From contig SISS01000008.1 of the NCBI GenBank assembly GCA_004332335.1, positions 186,001-250,000 on the forward strand: a stretch of 64,000 nucleotides of DNA, in the 5' to 3' direction. Shown one piece after another: positions 1-7,700 of the stretch. Position numbers and translations under genes: made by a program. Position 1 is the stretch's first letter; each line of letters opens with the position of its first letter. This DNA is from Methanoregulaceae archaeon UXB-2016. Lineage in GTDB: Archaea > Halobacteriota > Methanomicrobia > Methanomicrobiales > Methanospirillaceae. The notes under the pieces are model-generated. The model saw only the letters and a list, made by a program, of their open reading frames with translations, was not told the origin of the DNA and ran no database searches.

Positions 1-515
1 TTGTCGCGGCACCAGGTCTGTCCGTCCCTGTACGAGGCGTTCGGGTTCGACCAGGGGACGGCGATCCGCTGCATATTGTAGAACCGGACGAACTCGCCCA
101 GCGAGCCGCCGTTTCCGGCCCACGAGGCACCGCTCCCGCCGTTGTAGGTCGAGTCGAACCACTGGACCGAGAGGCGGTCGCGGACCCTGTCTCCGGCCGT
201 GTGGGCCGCCTCGACTATCCCGGTCCCGGTCCAGACCCAGCAGTTCGCGACCGCTCCCTGGTTCCGCTCGACCGCGTCGTACGGGATCAGGTCGAGCAGG
301 CTCTTTGTCCCGGTCGACCCGGCGAGGGCCCGCTGCCGGGCTGCATCCACCGGGACCGGTGGAGCCGATTGATACTGTGCAACCCAGGCGCGGAGATCGG
401 CGTCATCCCCCTGGATGAGCGGGTGCGAGAGCTCACCTGTAGACGCGACGGCGGGTACGGCCGCGACGAGTAGCACGAGGGCGAGCGTCGCCGTCAGCCA
501 GGTGCGGTGTTGCAT
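1..515 (-). CDS. Secreted papain-like (C1A) cysteine peptidase family protein, N-terminal part
   Basis: The first 171 residues of a protein that runs off the left edge. The ATG at 513-515 is preceded on the minus strand by a strong ribosome binding site (GAGGAGGGTA). Residues 1-25 are a classical signal peptide ending in AVAS, so the protein is exported. Residues 84-95 read RNQGAVANCWVW, matching the papain active-site block (QGxCGSCWAF) with Cys92 as the likely nucleophile. The later GGSGASWAGNGGS stretch sits where papain has its CNGG loop. The second half of the usual active-site CGSC segment is altered, so activity is not certain. The catalytic His and Asn lie outside the window. The upstream region is AT-rich and suits a promoter. 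Surface peptidases of this type occur in Methanomicrobiales; the substrate is unknown. Confidence 0.8.
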   Translation of the reverse strand, partial: MQHRTWLTATLALVLLVAAVPAVASTGELSHPLIQGDDADLRAWVAQYQSAPPVPVDAARQRALAGSTGTKSLLDLIPYDAVERNQGAVANCWVWTGTGIVEAAHTAGDRVRDRLSVQWFDSTYNGGSGASWAGNGGSLGEFVRFYNMQRIAVPWSNPNASYRDGQTWCRD

Positions 516-614
516 TGCCTTACCCTCCTCACTTCCGTATCACCTAGACGTATTAAAAATGTTGCTATGGGGAAATACGTCTGTATTGTAGTATCCCTGA
601 AATCGGGCACAAAT

Positions 615-1511
615 CTATGGTTTCTTCGTCTTCCAGCCATGGGCGTAAGTTCCCGGTGCCATGAAGACGGTCTCGGGTGCGGCCACGAGCCCGGGCTGCC
701 CGGGTGCGGTCGATGCGCTCTCGATGAGCGTCCGGGCGAGGGCAACGAGCTCGCCCTGCCGGGTCACGAGCGCCACGGTCTCGCCGGCCCGGAACGACGG
801 GAGCTCCACGATTCCGACGCCCGCGAGCACGGCCCCGTGGCAGACTGCGTCGACGGCCCGGTCCCCGATGATGACCGCCTTCAGGTCCGGGATCGCGGCC
901 TCGATCGGGAGGATCATCGCCTCGAGCCCGGCGCGGTCGCCCTCGGCCGCCCGGACGGCCGCGTCCTTCAGCGCGTGGAGCGTGACCGCGTCGGCCTCGA
1001 CGAACGCACCGGAGCGGGTCCGGCGAAGCTCGGCCATCTGCCCGCCGCAGCCCATCACGAGCCCGAGGTGGTGGCAGAGCGACCGGATATAGGTCCCGGC
1101 CTCGCAGCGGACGCGGAAGAGGACCAGGCGCCCCATGACCTCGAGCACGTCGAGGGCATAGATCCGCCGGATCCGGAGCTGCCGCTTCACGGCCGAGCGA
1201 CGGGGCGGGCGCTGGTACAGCCGGCCCACGAACTCGGCCGCGACCTCGCGCACCCGCGCCTCGTCGACGTCCGCGTGGAGGCGGAGCACGGCGACATACT
1301 CCTTCTCGTGCCGGAGCAGCAGCCGTGCGAGACGCACGGCTCGGCCAAGCATCACCACGAGCACGCCCGAGACCTGGGGGTCGAGCGTGCCCGCGTGCCC
1401 GACCTCAGCCCCGAGGATCTCGCCGACCCACGCGGCCACCTGATGGCTCGAGGGGCCGCGTGGCTTGTCGATCACGACAATCCCGGGTCCCGGGAAGAGG
1501 GGCTCGGTCAT
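615..1511 (-). CDS. cbf5: RNA pseudouridine synthase Cbf5 (TruB family)
   Basis: Catalytic subunit of the archaeal H/ACA RNP, which converts uridine to pseudouridine in rRNA and tRNA under guide RNA. The catalytic motif HAGTLDP lies at about residues 39-45, with the Asp as nucleophile. It is followed by the TruB core motif (YQRPPRRSAVK) and the tRNA/rRNA-binding segment EAGTYIRSLCHHLG. A C-terminal PUA domain starts near residue 210. The length of 298 is typical for archaeal Cbf5, which lacks the eukaryotic dyskerin tail. The start ATG overlaps the hemD stop by four bases (ATGA), so the two genes are translationally coupled in one minus-strand operon. Family assignment is secure. Confidence 0.95.
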   Translation of the reverse strand: MTEPLFPGPGIVVIDKPRGPSSHQVAAWVGEILGAEVGHAGTLDPQVSGVLVVMLGRAVRLARLLLRHEKEYVAVLRLHADVDEARVREVAAEFVGRLYQRPPRRSAVKRQLRIRRIYALDVLEVMGRLVLFRVRCEAGTYIRSLCHHLGLVMGCGGQMAELRRTRSGAFVEADAVTLHALKDAAVRAAEGDRAGLEAMILPIEAAIPDLKAVIIGDRAVDAVCHGAVLAGVGIVELPSFRAGETVALVTRQGELVALARTLIESASTAPGQPGLVAAPETVFMAPGTYAHGWKTKKP

Positions 1512-2185
1512 CGGCCCTCGAGCGCATGGAGCGCCCCCTCGAGCGAGCCGTTCCCGACCGCGTCGGGCTCGACCCCAGTCTCGCGCATCCGCTCCGCAGT
1601 CACATCGCCGATCGCGCAGACCAGGAGATTGGCGCGCGGAGTCCAGACCGCTTCGGAAAAGGAGTTGGCCGAGGTGAAGAGGACCGCGTCGGCGTGGGCG
1701 AGGTCGAGCGTTTCATCCGTCCGGCAGAGCCCGTAGACCCGGTACTCGGCCGGCGTGCCGCCGGCCTCCCGAATGGCCTCCAGCAGGGCCTCGTTCGGGA
1801 CGTCCGCGCGCGGGATCCCGACCGTCCTCCCCGCGAGCCAGGCGCCGAGGTGTGGCGCGAAGTCGCGTGAGTAGAAGCTCGGGAGCACCTCGGCTCCAAC
1901 CCCGTGCCGAGTGAGTGCGGCCTGTGTCGCGGGCCCGATCGCGACGATCCGGGGGCGCTGCCCGGACCCAGCTAGGTGCGGTCCGATCAGCTCGGCCGGC
2001 AGGGCCGAGGTGAAGAAGAGCCCGTCAAACCGGCCGGCCTCGAACGCGGCGAGGAAGGCGTCGACCGCGTCGGGATAGACCTCGGCCCGGAGGGGCGAGA
2101 CCGGGTAGCAGGCGTGGCCGAACCGGGCGCAGCGCTCCGCATCGTCTCCGCCCTTGTCCGGCAGCCTGGTGATGGCGATTCTCAT
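1508..2185 (-). CDS. hemD: Uroporphyrinogen-III synthase
   Basis: Closes and rearranges hydroxymethylbilane to uroporphyrinogen III, the branch point for heme-like tetrapyrroles, factor F430 and corrinoids. The 225-residue protein starts MRIAITRLPDKG at 2185, the usual HemD opening. It has the two-lobed alpha/beta pattern: FFTSALPAELIG in lobe one, IVAIGPATQAALTRHG at the hinge, and VLFTSANSFSEAV then VCAIGDVTAERM in lobe two. An open reading frame continues upstream of this ATG, but that part has shadow composition, so the ATG at 2185 is chosen. It is cotranscribed with cbf5, whose ATG overlaps the hemD stop. HemD sequences diverge widely; the SA/TSANS and GxxTA motifs make the call reliable. 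Confidence 0.88.
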   Translation of the reverse strand: MRIAITRLPDKGGDDAERCARFGHACYPVSPLRAEVYPDAVDAFLAAFEAGRFDGLFFTSALPAELIGPHLAGSGQRPRIVAIGPATQAALTRHGVGAEVLPSFYSRDFAPHLGAWLAGRTVGIPRADVPNEALLEAIREAGGTPAEYRVYGLCRTDETLDLAHADAVLFTSANSFSEAVWTPRANLLVCAIGDVTAERMRETGVEPDAVGNGSLEGALHALEGR

Positions 2186-2260
2186 CCGCCAGAGTCGTCG
2201 GCGTGCCCGAACTAAACGATATCGATCGCCTTTATGGTCTGCCGCTCCGATCGCTGGAGC

Positions 2261-3472
2261 ATGCTCGGGCTCGCAGTCGGGACCCTGATCGGCATCGCCC
2301 TCGGCGCAATCTCGGGCCTCGCGCCCGGGATTCACGCGAACACGCTCGCCTCGGGCCTGCTCGCGACCGGGGCCGGGTTCGCGGCCGTGCTCGGCGAGGA
2401 GGCCCTCGCCGCGGCGATGTTCGCGGCCTTGATCACCCACTCGTTCCTCGACAACATCCCCTCGACCTTCCTCGGCGTGCCCGAGGCCGAGACCGTACTC
2501 GCCGTCCTGCCGGCCCACGCCCTCTGCCTCGAGGGGCGCGGCGAGGAGGCCGTCCGGTGCTCTGCCCTCGGCTCGGCGCTTGCCATGGCCTTCGCGGTCC
2601 CGCTCTCGCTCGCCTGCGTCCTGCTCCTGCCCCCGCTCCAGCCCGCGCTCGACTGGGGGATTGGGATCCTCCTCGTGGCGGTCGTCGGGTACCTGGTCCT
2701 CTCCTCCGAGGCGCCGGGCTGGGCCTTCGGCATCTTCGCCGTCTCGGGGGCCCTCGGCCTCTTCGCGCTCCGGTACGGCTTCTTCGCCTGGCACACCCTT
2801 GGGCCCGAGGCCGTGTTCCTGCCCCTTCTCTCAGGCCTCTTCGGCCTCCCGGTCCTCCTCTCGGCCTCGCACGGCCCGGTCCCCGAACAGCGTTTTGCCG
2901 GGATCTCGATCTCCACCGGGGTTCTCGCCCGCCACTCGCTCCTCGGGACGCTCGCGGGCCTGCTCGTGGGCTGGCTCCCCGGGCTCTCGAACGCGACCGC
3001 GAACGGCCTCCTCGACGCGGTCGTCGGGTACGACCGTGACCGGCGGGGCTACATCGTCGCGACCTCGGCCGCGAACACAGCGAACGCGTTCATCGGCCTG
3101 GCCGCGTTCTTCGCCCTCGGCCGGACCAGGAACGGCGTCCTCGCGGCCATGGCCAACCTCGAGCTCCCGTCGATGCCTCAGCTGATGGCCGTCGGCCTGG
3201 CCGCGGCCGTCGTCGGGTTCCTCCTGACGGTTCGGCTGGCCCGCTCGGCCCGGCTCCTCGCCCGCCTCGACGGGCGGCACCTGAACCTTGCGGTCGTGGC
3301 CCTCCTGGTCGTCCTCTCGCTCCTCCTCGCCGGGCCGTTCGGCCTTCTCATCCTCGTCCTCGCGACCCTGGTCGGGTTCGTCCCGCCCCTCGTGAACGTC
3401 CGCCGGGTCCACGCGATGGGGGCGATCATGCTCCCGGTCATGGCCTGGGCCTTCGGCTTCGCCGGGTTCTAG
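2261..3472 (+). CDS. TctA-family (COG1784) archaeal membrane permease
   Basis: A polytopic membrane protein of about 403 residues with some ten hydrophobic segments. It belongs to the archaeal branch of the TctA permease family, whose bacterial members are the large membrane subunit of tripartite tricarboxylate transporters. Family hallmarks are the duplicated GLxPGIHAN (residues 19-27) and WLPGLSNATANG segments, related glycine/proline loops of the two halves. No TctB or TctC partner gene is nearby, which is the usual situation in archaea, so the substrate is unknown. The ATG at 2261 gives the expected MLGLAVGTLIG start; an in-frame ATG at 2234 would add nine polar residues. A T6 tract at 3481-3486 follows the stop and probably terminates transcription. 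Confidence 0.75.
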   Translation: MLGLAVGTLIGIALGAISGLAPGIHANTLASGLLATGAGFAAVLGEEALAAAMFAALITHSFLDNIPSTFLGVPEAETVLAVLPAHALCLEGRGEEAVRCSALGSALAMAFAVPLSLACVLLLPPLQPALDWGIGILLVAVVGYLVLSSEAPGWAFGIFAVSGALGLFALRYGFFAWHTLGPEAVFLPLLSGLFGLPVLLSASHGPVPEQRFAGISISTGVLARHSLLGTLAGLLVGWLPGLSNATANGLLDAVVGYDRDRRGYIVATSAANTANAFIGLAAFFALGRTRNGVLAAMANLELPSMPQLMAVGLAAAVVGFLLTVRLARSARLLARLDGRHLNLAVVALLVVLSLLLAGPFGLLILVLATLVGFVPPLVNVRRVHAMGAIMLPVMAWAFGFAGF

Positions 3473-3480
3473 GCGGTGCC

Positions 3481-3486
3481 TTTTTT
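3481..3486 (+). terminator. Poly-T terminator after the TctA-like permease
   Basis: Six T residues eight bases after the permease stop at 3472, in otherwise very GC-rich DNA. Archaeal RNA polymerase stops at such tracts. The position also argues that translation of the next gene begins after it, at 3512, and not at the in-frame GTG at 3476. Confidence 0.45.
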
Positions 3487-3511
3487 GCCCCCCGGCCCCC
3501 GATCCGTACGC

Positions 3512-4369
3512 GTGACCGCGCGGTACTGGTGGGGAGAGATCGACGAGAGCGGGGCCTGCATCCCGGCCCCGGCCGACGAGGGTGCGGCCCTTGCCCGGCT
3601 CGCCTCGATCGAGACCCCGATGGACGGCTATCTCCCGGGGACCTGGGAGGCGGCCGTGGCCTGCGGCGCGGTCCCGGACCGGGCCGCGTACCTCGCCCGA
3701 CTCAACACACTCACCGCGCACCTTGCGGCTGATCGGGTGGCCGAGGCCCTCCGCGGCCCCGACCTCGAGCTCCTCCAGATGGTCCGGACCCTCGATGAGC
3801 TCGACAGCGTGATCAACCTCCTGACCGAGCGGGCAGTCGAGTGGTACGCAACCCAGGACCCGAAGTTCACGCGGAAGTTCCGCGCCATGCCGGCCCGCCG
3901 GCTTGTCGAGGTCCTCGCCCCCCGCTCAAGGGGGCCGCTCCGAGGCGTCCTCGCGCAGATCGAAGGACTCGGCGCCGCCCGGACCGAGCTCGCCCGCGAG
4001 GTGACGCGGGCCGCGGCCCGGGTCCTGCCGAACTCCTCCGAGCTCGTAGGGGGGTTGGTCGCCGCCCGGCTGATGGCGGCCGCCGGCTCGCTCGACGCGC
4101 TCGCCCGTCTCCCCGGCTCGGGCCTCCAGGTGCTCGGGGCCCGGACCGCGCTCTTCTCGCATATCCGGACGGGCACGCCCCCTCCGAAGCACGGGCTGAT
4201 CTTCCAGCACCGCCGGGTCCATAACGCCCCGCTCGCGGTCCGGGGCCGGGTGGCCCGGGTCCTCGCGGCCCGGCTCGTGATCGCGGCCCGGATCGACCGC
4301 TACCGCGGCGAGCTCGACCCGGCCTTCATCGAGGGTGCGAACGCCCGGATCGACGGGGTGCTCGCATGA
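3512..4369 (+). CDS. nop5: C/D-box RNP scaffold protein Nop5 (Nop56/58)
   Basis: Scaffold of the archaeal box C/D RNP: it binds L7Ae-RNA and fibrillarin for guided 2'-O-methylation of rRNA and tRNA. A coiled-coil region is followed by the Nop domain, with NSSELVGGLVAARLMAAAG and LPGSGLQVLGARTALFSH, the classic GxxxLVaRLIa...lAkxPastlQvLGAEkALFrh pattern; the signature GTPPPKHGLIF follows. The start is placed at GTG 3512 (VTARYWWGE), which matches the family N-terminus. The longer frame from 3476 would cover a poly-T tract. It is short for the family (about 285 residues) because the charged C-terminal tail is absent. It overlaps the fibrillarin ATG by four bases, the conserved archaeal nop5-flpA operon. 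Confidence 0.93.
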   Translation: MTARYWWGEIDESGACIPAPADEGAALARLASIETPMDGYLPGTWEAAVACGAVPDRAAYLARLNTLTAHLAADRVAEALRGPDLELLQMVRTLDELDSVINLLTERAVEWYATQDPKFTRKFRAMPARRLVEVLAPRSRGPLRGVLAQIEGLGAARTELAREVTRAAARVLPNSSELVGGLVAARLMAAAGSLDALARLPGSGLQVLGARTALFSHIRTGTPPPKHGLIFQHRRVHNAPLAVRGRVARVLAARLVIAARIDRYRGELDPAFIEGANARIDGVLA

Positions 4370-4971
4370 TCTGGCGCGACAAGAGCCTCCTCTCGCCCGG
4401 CGAAGGCGGGGTGTACGGCGAGCGGATGCGCGGCGGCTACCGGGTCTGGGACCCGCGCCGCTCGAAGTTCGCGGCCCTCGCCCACCTCGACCCCGGGTTC
4501 GATCTCGAGCCCGGAACCCGCGTCCTCTACCTCGGGGCCGCGAACGGCACGACCGTCTCGCACGTCGCCGACTACGCCGAGGTCGTGTACGCGGTCGAGT
4601 TCGCCCCGCGGCCGATGCAGGACCTGCTCGCGGTCGCCCGACGGCGAAAGAACATCATCCCGATCCTCGCGGACGCGGGTCGGCCCGCGCAGTACGCGCA
4701 CCTGCTCGAGCCGGTCGACCTCCTTTTCCAGGACGTGGCGCAGCCCCATCAGGCGGCGATCGCGGTCCGGAACCGGCTGTTCCTCGTTCCAGGGGGGCGG
4801 CTCGCCCTGATGCTCAAGGTCCGTTCGATCGACCAGAGCCGCCCGCTCGACGAGGTCGGCGACGAGGCCGTGGCCGCGCTCGAGGCCGGGGGGTTCGCGG
4901 TCGACTCGGTCCGGCCCCTGACCCCGCATCACCGCGACCACCTCGCGATCCTTGGGCATCGGGTGGCCTAG
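4366..4971 (+). CDS. flpA: Fibrillarin, rRNA/tRNA 2'-O-methyltransferase
   Basis: SAM-dependent methyltransferase of the box C/D RNP. The 201-residue protein shows the archaeal fibrillarin N-terminus (GEGGVYGERMRGGYRVWDP), SAM-binding motif I (VLYLGAANGTTVSHVAD, about residues 61-77), YAVEFAPRPMQDLL for the adenosine ribose, DLLFQDVAQPHQA for motif IV, and LMLKVRSID with the catalytic Lys. It overlaps nop5 by four bases, and the next gene starts immediately after its stop, so all three are likely one transcript. No defects were seen. Confidence 0.96.
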   Translation: MIWRDKSLLSPGEGGVYGERMRGGYRVWDPRRSKFAALAHLDPGFDLEPGTRVLYLGAANGTTVSHVADYAEVVYAVEFAPRPMQDLLAVARRRKNIIPILADAGRPAQYAHLLEPVDLLFQDVAQPHQAAIAVRNRLFLVPGGRLALMLKVRSIDQSRPLDEVGDEAVAALEAGGFAVDSVRPLTPHHRDHLAILGHRVA

Positions 4972-5683
4972 ATGGGCCGCGCCCCCGGTCCCTTCTCCCT
5001 CCTGCTCCTGTTTCTCCTTGTCGCCGCACTCTTCTTTCTCGTACCCCTCCTCTTCCTCGGGCTGGTCGGCGGTGCCTTTGCCCGGCTCGGCTTCTCACCC
5101 TTCCAGGTCCTCGCCCTCCTCGCCCTGACCCTCGCCGGCTCGTTCGTCAACATCCCCGTCGTCCGGGTCCGGGCCCGCGATCCGTACCCGGTCCGACTGG
5201 CGCCGGGCTGGCGCCTGGCTGAGCGGCTCTACCGCGTCTCGCCGCTCGTGGCCGAGACCACGGTCGCGGTCAACCTGGGCGGGGCCGTGGTCCCGGCGCT
5301 GGTCTCGGTCCTGCTGGCGCTCGCTGCGGTCCGTGTCGGGGGGCCGCAGAGCCTGACCTGACCCTGGTCGGCGTCGGGGTGCTCGGCGTCGCCTTCGTGG
5401 TCCGGCTCGCGGCCCGCCCGGTCCCCGGGCTCGGGATCACCACACCCCGTTCTTCGTCCCGCCGCTCTGTGCCGCGCTGGCCGGCACCCTCCTCGGCGGC
5501 GTGGCCCCCGGGACCGGGCCCGCGATCGGCTACATCAGCGGCACGCTCGGCACCCTGATCGGCGCCGACCTCCTGCTCTGGCGTGAGTTCCCGCGTCTCG
5601 GCGTGAGGATGGTCTCGATCGGCGGGGCCGGGACCTTCGACGGCATCTTTCTGGCGGGCGTCGTCGCGGCCCTCCTTGCCTGA
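4972..5683 (+). pseudogene. DUF1614 membrane protein, disrupted by two frameshifts
   Basis: A DUF1614 integral membrane protein split over three frames. The first part (4972-5361) encodes two hydrophobic segments and ends VAVNLGGAVVPALVSVLLALAAVRVGG, after which a stop is met. The match continues in the -1 frame from the G6 run at 5338-5343 (TLVGVGVLGVAFVVRLAARP), then shifts again near the C4 run at 5445-5448 into a third frame. That frame carries the family's most conserved end, YISGTLGTLIGADLL then VSIGGAGTFDGIFLAG, up to the stop at 5683. Both changes are equivalent to losing one base in a short homopolymer. This is either a real pseudogene or two consensus errors. The family function is unknown. 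The gene sits directly behind flpA. Confidence 0.75.
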
Positions 5684-5730
5684 GCGCCCCGGGCTTCAGC
5701 TTCATCTCGGATCAGCACCCATGGTCCGTC

Positions 5731-6570
5731 ATGTCCACGCCACGCCCGTACCGGATCGCCGGTGCGGTCAAGGTCCACGACCCGGCCGCCCTCCCGGTCT
5801 TCGCCCGACTCATCGGCGACGGCCGGCTCGACGGAGTCCAGGTCTACGTGCGGGGGACCCTCACATCCGGCGACCACCGGACCCTCGAGGGCTACGCAGC
5901 CCTCGGGACACGGTGTGTGGTCCACGCTCCCCACCACAAGGACGGTCTCAATCCGGTCGAACCGACGGCCCCGGGGGACCTCACTCCCGCCGAGGGTGCG
6001 GCCCGGCTCGAGGCCGGCATTACCGCCTCGATCGAGGCCGCCGATCTCCTCGGGGCGGACTGGATCGTCGCTCACGGGGGGTGCCTGGTCCGGCACACTC
6101 CCGCCCAGGGGCTGGCCGCCATGGCCGCGTTTCTCGAGGACTGGCCCGATCCTCGCCTTGTCCTCGAGAACATGCCCGCGATCTCCGGAGGCCTGCACTT
6201 CCTGGGCACCTCTGCCGAAGAACTCCTGGCTCTCGGCGGGGGCCGGGTTCAGGGCTACTGCCTGGACCTTGCCCACCTCTACGTCGCCTCGAACTACTTC
6301 GGCTGGGAGTATGCGGCCGCCCTCGCTGCGTTCGAGCCCCTGCCCGTCGTCTTCCACCACCTCTCGAACTCACCTGCCGGCTCGGTCCGCGACCGGCACA
6401 TCCCGCTTGACGCACCCGACAGCGGCGTGCCGTTCGAGCACGCCATGGCCTGGATCCGCGCCCACCCGGCCAACACGACCTGCCTTGAGTACAAGGACGC
6501 CGGCGGCGGGCTGTACGAGGCTCAGCTCGCCGCGTTCGACGCGCTCTACCGGCAGCACGCACCGAGGTGA
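5731..6570 (+). CDS. Xylose-isomerase-like TIM-barrel protein (AP endonuclease family 2 fold)
   Basis: A 279-residue protein with the AP_endonuc_2/sugar phosphate isomerase fold. The metal-site pattern runs along the barrel: VVHAPHHK, DWIVAHGGCLV, LVLENMP (Glu ligand), GYCLDLAHLYVAS (Asp and His), VFHHLSNSP, RDRHIPLD, then TTCLEYKDAG at the end. These are the His/Glu/Asp positions that bind divalent metals in endonuclease IV and sugar isomerases. Distinguishing a DNA-repair nuclease from a sugar epimerase is not possible by eye; the short length and absence of a Nfo-type C-terminus favour an isomerase/epimerase-like enzyme. It stands alone, with 214 bp of non-coding DNA after it. Confidence 0.7.
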   Translation: MSTPRPYRIAGAVKVHDPAALPVFARLIGDGRLDGVQVYVRGTLTSGDHRTLEGYAALGTRCVVHAPHHKDGLNPVEPTAPGDLTPAEGAARLEAGITASIEAADLLGADWIVAHGGCLVRHTPAQGLAAMAAFLEDWPDPRLVLENMPAISGGLHFLGTSAEELLALGGGRVQGYCLDLAHLYVASNYFGWEYAAALAAFEPLPVVFHHLSNSPAGSVRDRHIPLDAPDSGVPFEHAMAWIRAHPANTTCLEYKDAGGGLYEAQLAAFDALYRQHAPR

Positions 6571-6784
6571 GTGTTCGGCCTCGCCCCCCCCCTCGTTACC
6601 GGGATCTCCGTCCGGGCACCATACCCTCCTCCAATGGTGGCGGTGTCCCAGCGAGCGCAGCATCACCAAGCTCCCCCGGGGGTGGGGCATCGGAGCGGGG
6701 AGAGGGGGCGTCTGGTGGCCTCAACGATAGGTATTGCGAGTCGTCCCGGCCGAAGGGTTATGCCTCCGCCCGGCGACGAGCTGT

Positions 6785-7039
6785 ATGGACCCCGTCACCC
6801 TGCTCGGCTACGTTGCGGGTACGCTCTCGACGCTCGCATTCCTGCCGCAGGTGGTCCGCTCGCTCCAGCTGCGTTCGACCCGGGGCCTCTCGCTGGCGAT
6901 GCTGATGATCATGGCCACGGCCGTCACCCTCTGGTGCGTCTACGGCCACCTGATCGGCTCCCTGCCGATCGTGGTCCCGAACGCGGTGATGCTCGTCCTG
7001 ATCCTCGCCCTGATAGGCCTGCGGATCCGCTTCGGTTAA
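6785..7039 (+). CDS. SemiSWEET (PQ-loop) sugar transporter
   Basis: An 84-residue protein with three transmembrane helices. It shows the SemiSWEET/PQ-loop signature: GYVAGTLSTLAFLPQVVRSLQL (Pro-Gln at about residues 23-24), STRGLSLAMLMIM, and the second-helix WCVYGHLIGSLPIVVPNAV with the conserved Trp and Asn that line the sugar pocket. SemiSWEETs dimerise to form a bidirectional sugar pore. The ATG at 6785 is used; the open frame begins 51 bases earlier but lacks family similarity. It converges on the XRE regulator, and the stop regions overlap by four bases. Confidence 0.88.
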   Translation: MDPVTLLGYVAGTLSTLAFLPQVVRSLQLRSTRGLSLAMLMIMATAVTLWCVYGHLIGSLPIVVPNAVMLVLILALIGLRIRFG

Positions 7040-7521
7040 AGTCGCCGCCGCACGGCCTCGAGCGCCTCGGCTAGGGTTTCGGGGCGGGGCTTCAGGATCA
7101 CGACCGGGATGTCGACGATCCGCTCGACGATCGAGGCGAGAACGGGGGCGCAGACGACCGCGGCCGCCCCCTCCTTTTCGGCCCGGACGGCCGCAACGAT
7201 GCACTCTTCGAGCGAGTTGGCTGCATATCCCCGGACCGGGTAGGCCCGACCCCGGACCTCGATCTCCGTCCCGGCGATCTCGTCGAGGAGGAACCGGGCC
7301 GCTATCACCGCGATCGAACGCTGCTGCCTGGGCTCGAACGCCTCGGCGATCCCGCGCACGGTCGAGAGGCGGGGGTCGCGCTCGCCCGAGGAGATCTTGT
7401 ACAGCGTCGGGAGCGGAATCCCGGTCAGATTTGAGAGCTCGCGGATGGTCATATCGCGCCGCGCCAGCTCCTCGGTCAGCGCGGTCTGGAAGGTCGTCTC
7501 GAGAATGCGCCGGAGAAACAT
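7036..7521 (-). CDS. XRE-family transcriptional regulator with C-terminal sensor-like domain
   Basis: A 161-residue regulator. Residues 15-65 form a helix-turn-helix of the Xre/Cro type (ELARRDMTIRELSNLTGIP-LPTLYKISSGERDPRLSTVRGIAEAF). The C-terminal half (VRGYAANSLEECIVAAVRAEKEGAAAVVCAPVLASIVERIVDIPVVIL) has an alternating alpha/beta pattern reminiscent of PrpR-N or Rossmann-like ligand domains, which is an inference. It diverges from the HEAT-repeat gene across an AT-rich interval (about 7522-7700) with TATA-like stretches, so it may control itself and that gene. No ligand can be named. Confidence 0.75.
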   Translation of the reverse strand: MFLRRILETTFQTALTEELARRDMTIRELSNLTGIPLPTLYKISSGERDPRLSTVRGIAEAFEPRQQRSIAVIAARFLLDEIAGTEIEVRGRAYPVRGYAANSLEECIVAAVRAEKEGAAAVVCAPVLASIVERIVDIPVVILKPRPETLAEALEAVRRRL

Positions 7522-7687
7522 GATACAGTTGTGTACCTTTTCGGGGATATCTTCTCGTGTTGGGCCAATTTATACCCGGTTGGCGGGGGAATACGGACGA
7601 AGCAGGGCCCTATGCGCCATCGATCCGGGGAGCATCCGGGCCAATACAGATAATACCCGTTCGCGCCAGATATCGGGTACCCATTCC

Positions 7688-7694
7688 AGGTGAT
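7688..7694 (+). promoter_or_regulatory. Ribosome binding site AGGTGAT pointing at a non-ATG start
   Basis: AGGTGAT is a near-perfect complement of the archaeal 16S rRNA 3' end. The family-typical N-terminus (IGLFDLFRPNV) begins six bases later at an ATC codon (7701), or three bases later at GTC (7698). There is no in-frame ATG, GTG or TTG between 7557 and the first conserved residue, so this site decides, or confuses, the start of the HEAT-repeat gene. Confidence 0.55.
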
Positions 7695-7700
7695 GCTGTC

